From positions 6,681,134 to 6,745,133 of the forward strand of contig NC_049997.1 of assembly GCF_000003815.2 (NCBI RefSeq): a stretch of DNA of 64,000 nt, given 5' to 3'. The DNA is from Branchiostoma floridae (taxonomy: Eukaryota > Chordata > Leptocardii > Amphioxiformes > Branchiostomatidae). This document shows positions 29,872-41,800 of this stretch, piece by piece (position 1 is the stretch's first letter; each line of letters begins with the position of its first letter). The notes below the pieces were generated by a model that ran no database searches, was not told where the DNA came from, and saw only the letters and a list, made by a program, of their open reading frames with translations. Position numbers and translations under genes: made by a program.

Positions 29872-32800
29872 GTGGGTGTTTGAATATTGTATGGACCCCA
29901 TGTTTTATATGTGTGTCCTCAATGTTTAATCCTGAGGCAACCTGTACCTGTTGCTGTTTGTGTAACTGAAGTGGAGGGTGCTGGATGTTTGCTTGGGCCC
30001 ACCTTAAGCAATGCTTCGACTTTTCTTCAGGGATGTTAAGGGTCTAAATGTCTTAAGAAAATACCATAGAGGACTTGATGTATAAGATGATATCATTTGA
30101 TCATGTATTTTATGTTGATAGTTTTATGATATAAATAAATTGGGACATGTGTGATATTAGAACATGATGGCCTGCTGAATAGGCAATGGCAGGATTGTAG
30201 GAATAACACAGATACCTTATCATACCTTCAAATTGCTTGCTGTTAATGTTTGATATACTGTAAAGTCATTTATTTCTGTAGGGACTAGATATCGCTTTAG
30301 GAGCCTAAACCACTGGTAGGTTTGTAAAGTGTTTAAAGTGCACTGATGATTCAAAACAATTCTGTATAAATCAACAAAATGCAAGTTCACGATGTCATGA
30401 TTTTGCAGTAAGAGGTCACTGCAAGAATAAGAGTGCCGCAAACATTTCAGGATTTTTCATCAAAACCAAATTGTTTGCCAATATTGGGCAACTGTTATGG
30501 TGACACACATTCCACACAACTGAACTCAGGCCCCATATGGATAAGAAACCATCCCATGGGTCTTCTTAACACATTCCTCAAGAGCCAATATTAAAATGGT
30601 CATATTAAAACAGCATCATATTTTATGATGTACAAATGTATTGTTTAGCATAGCCGTAACCAAGGAACTAATGTCAATGCAAGTCCAGGATTGAAACCTC
30701 AGGACCCAATCTTACTTACAGTATTAGTGACTTATATTTCTGTACTACACGTAGTTGGTTATCATTTCGTATTGTTAGTTTGAACTCTTGCTCCTTATGA
30801 AATTGCATGTAATCAAGTTTAATGCTTTAAGTACACATACCATTATAATTATGATACATGTACAAGACAGAAATGAATAATCTCCAGGCAGATTTACCGG
30901 TCATTAAGATAGTATTAAAGCTGGCCAAGGAGTATTATAACCAGCCAAAGGGAATCAGGTGCCCTTTGGCTATACTATTAGCCTTGGCCAGCTTTGATAC
31001 TATCTTTAAGATGCCATCGTTAAATCTTCCTGGAGATTAAGAAATGCCAGCATGCCACAATAGAGCTTGTACTGTGTTGTAGTGACATTCATTTGGAACA
31101 AGGATACCCTGTTCACATACCCATGGCAAACAGTGCACATGTCCACATTTACTAATTCACACCTATGTGAAAGTTTACTTAAAGATGGCCAGGTTCATTT
31201 TCCCACACGCTTAACCAGTGTAATCACTAGTAGCTATGAAAGGTAGTAGAGTAATGATTTAATTACCTTTGACGAGAAGGTTTATGTTTTCAGTTTTGCC
31301 ATGGTGTAGTGGCTATGGTGTGGGTCCGTATGTAGGTCAACAGCATAGCTCAAGAAGCTGAGGATGGATTTTCATGATACTGTAAATGCAGAAACTTTCG
31401 CGGCGGTTTAATTAATAGGCCTCTTTGGGGGCCCGGGCGATGTCACAGTACTGCAGTGGAGCTTCTAAGTTGGAAGTCGAATTTTCTGTGAGTGCCAGGC
31501 TCTTGATTTTTGGTAGTGGATAGGTCTTAGGGCAGGGAGTACATGTGTAAATAGGTTTATTATTGTAAGTTTGGGCCCCTAGTGGCTTGTTTGGAGCATT
31601 GAGCAGTGAGCATTTTCGTTTTGAGATTTGAACATGAAGATCGAAAGCTTGAGAAAGGATTAATCGATCGTCATGATTTTTGGTAGTGTAAATTATAAAT
31701 TGATATGTTTTTTATTACAAACTTAAGGATGCCAGTTGTGCATATCATGAGCTAATTTACATAATGCTTCAGAAAAAAAAATTACAGAAAGGCATTTTAA
31801 CATGAAAAAATCTTTCATGCAAGCGACTGCTGTTCTTTTTATATCTGAGGTATTGTACAACAGGTGCCTACCAGGACGTCAGCAGATTAGTAAATATTTA
31901 AGTCAGCAGATTGGATTAAAAATCAATGTGTAGATTAATCTTTTGTCTTCCACCTGCTTTCAACCTGCCAGTGCCTCACCGTGACATCACCACGTTTGCT
32001 CTTAATTCTTATTGTCTAGTAAATGATTATTTCTATCTTTCCAATCTGGCATACTGCTTTATTTCTAAACAGCTATTCTTTTTGGTTTGACATGTAATTG
32101 TGCCTCTCGCTCCAGGTGTCCATAGCAACAACAGCACCTCCAGCAGCACCTACTCCAACTCAATCAACAACCACCACTCCGGCTGCAACAACCACCCCAG
32201 CTCCGACTGGTTAGTATCTTGCATAAACCATAAATGGAAAATAATAAAAAATGGCCAAATTTAACAATGTCATGCAAAATCGCTGAGTTGAATCCCTGTG
32301 TAATTTACTGTAAAGATAACGAAGTTAGTATATATTATGTAATGATGCATAACACATATTCTGCATTTCTTTATACCAGCTGCAGCACACATAATTTGCC
32401 TATTAAAAATTGTAAAGATACTGAAAGTGTTATTGCCGCTACATGTTGTTGATAACATCAGTGACATAAAGGCATTTTTATGAATGATTTTATGTCTTTG
32501 GTAACATAATCAGTGTCAGAATGCTGTCAATGATAATTTTGGTTGTCACTTGCACTAACTTTGACTTGTAAAAGTTCTAGTGAGTGTCTGCCGTATGATT
32601 GCCTGATTATGCATTCTTGTTCATAGATCTACATTATATTGTTCAAATCACTGTTTATACTGTAGGTCCTCCTTCACCCACCACTATCGAGTTCAGCAAT
32701 GTGGGTACAGACAGCCTAGATGTGTCCTGGACTGGCTCTGCTACTGCTGCCACCTACAGAGTGACCTACCAACCATCAGAAGGGGATGAAAGTGACTTTG

Positions 32801-35800
32801 GAAGTGCCACATCTGCCACAACTCTCAGCATTACTGGTCTGTCCCCTGGAACCCTGTACACCATCAAAGTGTACGGCATCAGCAGTGCTAATGTGGAGGG
32901 AAGTTCACTTGATGGAAGTCAGAGGACTCGTAAGTGTTTTTGTGTTTCACTATGTTTCACTATGTAGGCTGCAATTGTTGCCTGGACGCAGGCTGAAATG
33001 ATGTGATTTAATTTTTCATCATAACAGATCTTTACTTTGCCCCCCCCCCCCCCCCCCCCCAGTAAACAGGTAGCTTGGTTCAGGACAAGAGATGAGAACC
33101 AAATTGCAGCATTCTCTCCCAGCACAACTTTGTATCCTAACAATCCTTTACTTTGACCCTCCCAGTGCCCAATGCTCCCGGTGCCGTCAGTCTGAATGGT
33201 GCACAGACGACTACAGGCATCCCAGTAAACTGGGTAGCTGCTGTAGCTGGAGGAGAACGTTCTGGATATGAGGTTGTCTACACACCAGACGGTGAAGCTG
33301 CCCTTGCTGCGGTGACAGCAGCTGCTGGAGCCACATCGGCTGATGGACCAACCCTGGTTCCTGGTCAGCTGTACACCATCGAGGTTTATGCAGTGAGTGG
33401 GACGGGTGAAGACAGGACAGAGAGTGCACGGATGAGCACCACAGTCAGAACATGTACGGCAATCATTTTTCTATTTCTGCTGCTAGCTTGATGTAGCAAG
33501 AAAGTCCATGATTCAATAATTCATTAGCCTGAATTCATTAATGGTTGCATGTTATCAACAGAGGTGATGTTTTGTGCGTATGCTCAGTGAGATCGCGTGG
33601 TGCAGCGGCAGCGTGTTCGGCTCGGGACCGAGAGGTCTCGAGTTTGAACCCCGCCGTGTCAAAGATCTTGTGCCCTTGGGAAAGGCACTTCACACGGCTT
33701 TCTTCACTTTACTGAAAATGAGTACCTAGCTTCAGGGTCCGTCCCTCGGATAGGACGTTAGATGGAGGTCCCGTGTATGGGGAGAGCCACACCCCATGCA
33801 TGTTAAAGAACCCCCTCACGTGCGAATGTGCGATGGTGCAAATCCTTCCATCTAGAATTGGTGATTCTCTACAAATCACCCAGACTCCAGGAAGAATAGT
33901 GACATATCAGTCACTAATGGAGATCTGTATCAAACCAAACAAAACCAAAGTTAAGTACTTGCGTAGCTGCCCGAACTTTGACCCACGACCTGTGACCTCT
34001 CATCAGTTTCACTGGTGGCCACAGACTCCTAATTGCAGTCCTGCATTAGAATACATTCAAAACATGTAAGAATGGGGCTGTGAAAAATCACCTACCTCAG
34101 GTTACTATCAATTTTCTTCGAACAATGACTGTTTATTAAAGGTAGAGAACGTACCTCCAAATTTTCGATGTCTGTCAGTACATCTTGGACGCGGAGAATG
34201 GTCTAGTCTCAATCTCGTGAGAGAATACGAGACTAGACCAGGCTTGATTAGATCATCTGCCCCCTCCCCCCGCCTCCTTGCGGAGAAGAGGTAGGTAGGA
34301 CTTGGGAAGCTCCCAACCCTCGTTGCGGTTAAGTTTTGCTCCCTCCAGCTGGATGTGGATAGCCTCCTTGATCTTTCTGTGGGCCTTGCGTGCCTCAAGG
34401 TCAATCAAGCCTGGCCTAGTCTCGTATTCTCTCACGAGATTGAGACTAGACCATTCTTCGCGTCCAAGATGTACTGACAGACATCGAAAATTTGGAGGTA
34501 CGTTCTCTACCTTTAATAAACAGTCATTGTTCGAAGAAAATTGATAGTAACTTAAACATACGTGACTGATGAACCTCTTCAATGACCACCTACCTCAGGT
34601 TTAGTGGGTGGTAAACCCACATTGGCAGCAAAGTCTGACTTCTATATTGTCTCTCCAGAAACTTTCGGCCATTTTCGTACGGTGCAAAGGTCAACAGACT
34701 ACAGCAGAATGCAATCTTGCTGTCCTCCCTGAGTAGGTCAAAGGTCACCAAACGTATATCTTAGACTGCCCAGGACACCCCAAGCATAGCTACAGTAAAA
34801 GCCTAGTTTTTTTACAGAATAAAATAGCCAAAATTCTTACCTGTCATTTCCAGCTCAAAAATACCAACATTTCCCAAGGAAAAGGCTGCTTTTAACAAAT
34901 CAAGTTGACTGGCATCAAATTCGACCTAATGCGCCTGCGTAATAGTGGCCTTTCACCTGGTGGATAGGGGGTACCATAGCTCCTCCATCAAGTTTCACCC
35001 ACCCACCCACCTTGTGGTTGCTTCTTTAAGCATTAAAGTTCTTACCAAGCCCATTCCGTTTCTACGGTCTGTGTGTAAGTACAGATAATTTTGGTCTATG
35101 AATTTAGAATCTAAAGTGATTTGTGTGTTTCTCTGTATGCCATTTTTATAGCATCAAGTGTTTAAAACTGAAACAAATCATGGACTGTGGTGAACAGATG
35201 GTCAGCCCCTGCCCATATAAGATGACATGATTAACACTTATTTCTATGTGGCTGTAATAATGTGCTTCAACAGTAATTAATAACTTGCACATGTTCGTCA
35301 ATCACACACTTAAAAGCTAGAAAATGATTACAGTAAAATGCTAGTACAAAAAGGCTAGATGGGCAGAAGCTGGACTTATGTCAGTAACCAGTGCCAGAAA
35401 TAGTTTTGATAGTTTTTGAGGCACACAGAGGTGGCTGGCTACATGTATATGAGAAAATCATTGTATATCACACCATATGCATGTAAACAACTCTACATTT
35501 GTAGCTGCTGTTTGAAGTCATTTAGAGATAAGGCCCCTACCCTACATGTATTTGATGATTAGAGGATTCATTCTTTGATAGTAACATTAAAAACAAGTTT
35601 TAAACAATTTAATTCTGGGTTGATGAGACTAATTGTAGCATCTGACATAAATCATGAGTCTTTTTGCTCTATTTTGTGCTGGGATGTCTATGAGCTTGTT
35701 TGTCATTTTTTCACATTATTGCATCATAATCAGGCCCGTATAATTTTTGTTCAAGTCTTAACAGATCCTTACTTTGACCCCCCCAGTGCCCAATGCTCCC

Positions 35801-38800
35801 GGTGCCGTCAGTCTGAATGGTGCACAGACGACTACAGGCATCCCAGTAAACTGGGTAGCTGCTGCAGCTGGAGGAGAACGTTCTGGATATGAGGTTGTCT
35901 ACACACCAGACGGTGAAACTGCCCTTGCTGCGGTGACAGCAGCTGCTGGAGCCACATCGGCTGATGGACCAACCCTGGTTCCTGGTCAGCTGTACACCAT
36001 CGAGGTTTATGCAGTGAGTGGGACGGGTCCAACCAAGACCGAGAGTGCACGGATGAGCACCACAGTCAGAACATGTATGTCAGTCTTTTTACATTTTTTT
36101 TTTGCTAGGGCGAGGTGGCATGATTGTGTATCAAAGAGAACGTCAACTGCTTGATGAATGTCACACTACTCTCACCTCTCAAATAGAAGTACCCCCTGGA
36201 ATAAAAGTACCCCCCAGACAAATCTTCAAAATCTAATAAAAGTACCCCCTGGAATAAAAGTACCCCCCAGAAAAATACCAAATTGACATGTAAACTGTGT
36301 CCATACTACTTCTGTCCAAGAGAAGATGATCAGGTAGGTTCTTTTTACTTATTTATGCCTGAGTACCAATGGTTTTTGGTGTATTTTGGGCAACTTGTCA
36401 GCTCATATCTTTAAGATTTACCTTTACATCTTAAAAATTTGTAGTAAGTAAATAATAAACTAATTGGACATTGTAAAAACACTTATGGCAAAAATTATTT
36501 TTGGCAAACATGACTATGCATGACTACATGTACATGTTTGTAAAATAAATAACCCCCAGTTCAGAAAGAAAGCTGGACAGCTCTAACAGTTTCACAGCCT
36601 TCCAGAGCAATCCCCAGTGTAATTCCTACAAGTTAGAGCTCTTTCATTCATGCCATTCATTGTACTTCATCTATTATCTAGGGGAACAGTTCACTTGAAT
36701 GCAGGGAAAGAACACATTTCAAGTTAGAAAAAGATTCGATGTTTATAGAAATACAAAAGGGTATTTTGTAATATTGTATTTCAAAATACTGAGTGGAAAC
36801 TTAGAGACAATAGTAAATTGTTATTTGGCCATGTTTATCTTTAGAAAAGGTTATGGAGTAGTAACCAAAATAAACACAACTTCCCCAAATGTTTCGATCA
36901 TAGACTCAGCACTGTAGCCACTCCCCCAAAAGTGTTACATGCATGAGAGACCTGAGAACTCTGTTGGAGCAAGGATAATCTTTTAGTTTTACAACTTCAC
37001 AAGCAGCATAAACTAGAATTTTTTCTCTATCCACAACTTTACCTGCAAGTTGGTAAAAAGAAATACATTTTAGTGTAGAAGTTACCAGGGAAAGATCGAC
37101 ATATAGCTGAGAATGCGACATCTAACAGAAATGTTGTGATGGTTCCCATGCCAACGGCACAACCCTAGTAGACTTCCCGGCTCCATGATCACAGGCGGCA
37201 CGGCTCACAAAGCTTGAGTTATTTAACTCCGCCCCCTTGGAGGCGTGTCCCATTAGGAGAGGTCTACATGGGCTGGCATCACTGCCGGCCTCAAACAATG
37301 TAAACAGAGATAAAATACATCGGAAATTTGAAGAGAACACACTTGAAACCTTTCCATATCTTTATTGGATTTTTTTTTACTTGTCCAAGATTAGTTGCAC
37401 ACTTCTAAATTTACTTGCCGGTTAATGTGAAATCAAGCTAGTGGGTAATTTGAGACTTTTGCCGGAAAAGCTCTCAAGCTGCTTCTCTCAAGAAAACTCC
37501 GCCCTTCAGGGGGCGTTGGTCGCACGCGCCACTGCTGACTGTCGGCAACTTTCAACAATGTAAACAACAGATTTACGTGGGGAAAATGATACTTTTTAGA
37601 TAGATTTAGTGAATTTTGAGCAAAAATACTGCGGAAATATGGGCAGAAAATTCCAACTTTCCATGTTTGTGAGTTCCCTGGTTAGTCAAAAAAGCCCAAA
37701 TTTGAAAAAAAAATAAACGTACCGTCTAAAATAAGGACGTACCGGGTGGATTCTGAGGCGGAAAAAAATAAACGTACTGGTACGTTTATTTGAGAGGTGA
37801 GAGTATAGATTTGTATGAAATATAGCTTTAATATAGCTCTGCCAAGGTCAGCTTTAGTCTTTGTTTCTCTGTACACCATTTTTATGGACTGACTTACTAA
37901 TGAAAATAATAGTTGCGACAGAAACAAAACAAACTTTACTGTACAATGTCATGTGCAATTAGAACCCCCTCCACAATGACCTTATGTACTCAGTTGAATA
38001 CAAAAATATGCATCAAAACAGAACTAATTATTTTAGTGTGTTTTAATAGTCTCCACACAAGTTGGATGGGCAGATGCTTCACCTACATGTATTTGAATAA
38101 ATGCTGCAAAACATTATGGAATAAATGTTGCTAGATTTTGGTGTCAAAAAAATACTCAAATGGCTGTACATTTATCTCACAGAATTACATATTATACTTG
38201 TCACACCTGAACCATTCCAATCAATATAACTTTCAGCTTGCTAAGGTAGGCCTTTGGCTCCAAATTTGTATTTGTTAATGGGAAAGGTGGCAGGAAGTTG
38301 AAGCAATCTTTTGAAGAGGAACGTACCTTATTTCATTCAAACAGATTCCATTCTGTGATCATGAATTGTGGTAAAAACAAGTTTTCAATAAGACTCATCC
38401 TTGTTATTTTTGTTTTACATAGTAGAAGTTAATCTGAATTTGGACATATGATATATTACTTAATATGTACAGAAGGTACAAGCTGCATTAAGATCTGATG
38501 TTGATCCCCTGCCATCGGGATGGATCCCAACTCTCTTTTTCATTAACCCTCAAGCACCCGACCTTTTTTTGTGACTAAAATGACTGAGTGGGGTCCAAAC
38601 GGACCCCAAAATGTTTTGTTCATAAAATCTCAGTACCATTTCTTATCGGCGATCATTGTATATACATTGCTTCTTCAATGTAAGAGGAAAATTTTGAGAC
38701 GTTAAGGTGTTGCTAATTCCGACTCATTATCATAATTTATGCTAACATTCAGAAGGACCACATTTTGCACTAAACCTATTCCGACCAGATAGGGGAATTT

Positions 38801-41800
38801 TGAGGCCCTCAGCAACATTTATGTCGCATAACTCATGAACGGCTAGAGCTAAAGCTACGAAACTTGGTAATTTATCACAAAATATTGTTTGCAAAAGTTT
38901 TTAATGAATAAAGTAAGTTTATCATTTTTGGGGGTTGCCATGGCAACCATATTCTAACAGGCATATTTTTGCCAAAATTTGACCATTTCAATTTAAACAA
39001 GGTTTTCTTGGTAAACTATACCTGTTTTCTGACAACAATTGAATTCTGTGAAATTCAATGTCATTTTCATGACTTAAAATTTATAACTTATGCTAATTTC
39101 ATGACGTCATTGGTCAAAATCCAAGATGGCCGCCCTGATTAGGCAAATGACGTCATAATGTCGTAACATTACATGTTGATGACACAGAAATTTTTGTGAT
39201 GATTTAGGTTTACATTATTATTATTGTCTGAAAGTTTGGTAGTCATACTATAAGTGGTTAAGGAGTTAGCCTCCAACGTTTGTTTTAAAAACTGCACATT
39301 TTTGCTGGGGTCCGTTTGGACCCCAGAGGGACGGAACACAAACTTTCTTTATAATTTCCACATTATTGTACCAATCTTTGCGAAAACTTAGGAGAAGGTA
39401 TAAGACATATTGACTGACAAAGTCACGGAAGGATTTTTTCTTCAGATCAAAAGTGTTCAAATGGCACTTCAAAATGTACGCCTGGGGTCCAAATGGACCC
39501 CACTCGGGTGTTTGAGGGTTAAGTACAAGGGGTGATCAATAAGTTTTTGACCTGACCCAGAAATAACAAGCACAACTCAGATTTTGAGGCACAACTTCAT
39601 AGTATGAAGCCTTTTGCTAATATCCTCCAAATTACAAATCATTGGAGTCATTACTTTCCCGGCATTAGTTTTTTTCTAAATTAGCAGGTAAGTGGCGAGA
39701 AAAAAGTGGTGTGAATTGTGATCAGACATGTGTGGGTCGAGTTCCCCATGCCGTAAATTAACAAATGACATTGTCAAAATGTTTGATAATGATTCTTTTC
39801 CTATTTCAAGCAGAAAGAATTGGGTGTCTAACATCCGGCAGCGCAAATTGACCCGCACACTCAGGTCAGGTCAATTGTCCACGTTTTTTTCCTTCTCCCT
39901 TACCTAACATTACTGGGTGTCGCCTGCTAAGTAATGATTACAATAATTTGAATTTTGGTACATATTTATATAAGACTTTATGCTTGACATCTATGCTTCG
40001 AAATCTGAGCTGTACTTATTATTTCTCGGTAAGCCGAAGACTTATTGATAACCCCGCGAACATGTATAAAAGTNNNNNNNNNNNNNNNNNNNNNNNNNNN
40101 NNNNNNNNNNNNNNNNNNNNNNNNNNNNNNNNNNNNNNNNNNNNNNNNNNNNNNNNNNNNNNNNNNNNNNNNNNNNNNNNNNNNNNNNNNNNNNNNNNNN
40201 NNNNNNNNNNNNNNNNNNNNNNNNNNNNNNNNNNNNNNNNNNNNNNNNNNNNNNNNNNNNNNNNNNNNNNNNNNNNNNNNNNNNNNNNNNNNNNNNNNNN
40301 NNNNNNNNNNNNNNNNNNNNNNNNNNNNNNNNNNNNNNNNNNNNNNNNNNNNNNNNNNNNNNNNNNNNNNNNNNNNNNNNNNNNNNNNNNNNNNNNNNNN
40401 NNNNNNNNNNNNNNNNNNNNNNNNNNNNNNNNNNNNNNNNNNNNNNNNNNNNNNNNNNNNNNNNNNNNNNNNNNNNNNNNNNNNNNNNNNNNNNNNNNNN
40501 NNNNNNNNNNNNNNNNNNNNNNNNNNNNNNNNNNNNNNNNNNNNNNNNNNNNNNNNNNNNNNNNNNNNNNNNNNNNNNNNNNNNNNNNNNNNNNNNNNNN
40601 NNNNNNNNNNNNNNNNNNNNNNNNNNNNNNNNNNNNNNNNNNNNNNNNNNNNNNNNNNNNNNNNGAATGATAACTTTCCCTTAGGACATGTATAAAGTCT
40701 TATATTAAAATGTAGCAAAATTCAAATTATTGTGATCATTACGTTGCAGGCGACACCCAGTAACGTTAGGTAAGGGATATCGAAAAAAAAGTGGACAATT
40801 GATCTGCAACTTGAGGTGTGCGGGTCAAATTGTCTGATCACACTTCACCCTTCTTTTTCTTGCCAGTTACCTTCTAATTTAGAAAAAATGAATGCCGGGA
40901 AAGTAATGACTCCAATGATTTGTAATTTGGAGGATATTGATAAAAGGCTTCATACTATGAAGTTGTGCCTCAAAATCTGAGCTGTGCTTGTTATTTCTGG
41001 GTCAGGCCGAGAACTTATTGATCACCCCTCGTATATGGTCAGTTCCTAATATGCTCAAAGTGTGGTTCCTTAAGCACGGACTTCCGGCTTGACTGTGAAT
41101 GGAACTCAATTGTACCAATTGTTTGACTATTCTCAGACAAGCATATCCTGCTTTATCTGAACAATCCTTTACTGTACAATCACTTGTCAGGCAAGTATGA
41201 TTTGATTCTAGTCTTGACTGTCCTTTACTTTGCCCCTCCACCCAGTGCCCAATGCTCCAGGTGCCATCAGTCTATTTTGTGCCACAATGTCTTTTAAGCT
41301 TGTTAGTCAATTCTTGCATAAACAATTATAGTATCATAATCAGGCCCGTATCAGTTTGGTTTGAGTCATAACAGACCTTTGACCATCCCAGTGCCCAATG
41401 CTCCCGGTGCCGTCAGTCTGAATGGTGCACAGACGACTACAGGCATCCCAGTAAACTGGGTAGCTGCTGCAGCTGGAGGAGAACGTTCTGGATATGAGGT
41501 TGTCTACACACCAGACGGTGAAACTGCCCTTGCTGCGGTGACAGCAGCTGCTGGAGCCACATCGGCTGATGGACCAACCCTGGTTCCTGGTCAGCTGTAC
41601 ACCATCGAGGTTTATGCAGTGAGTGGGACGGGTCCAACCAAGACCGAGAGTGCACGGATGAGCACCACAGTCAGAACATGTATGTCGGTCCTTTTTACTT
41701 ATTTTTGCTGCCAGGTTGATGTACATGTAGCAAGATTGTTAATCAGTCAACTGTAACTTTATGAATGGCACACAGTGTAGATTTTGTGTAAGATGCAATT

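Noticed and set aside
29664-29969. 101-codon ORF overlapping the FN3 gene start
   Set aside because: The overlapping frame with a signal peptide and phase-matched splice donor explains the region better.
34103-34586. Hammerhead ribozyme in the second Penelope-like relic
   Set aside because: CTGACAGACATCGAAAA resembles the core but lacks CTGANGA and a stem II hairpin.
39948-40718. ORFs of more than 200 codons around the gap
   Set aside because: They consist of N; no sequence supports them.
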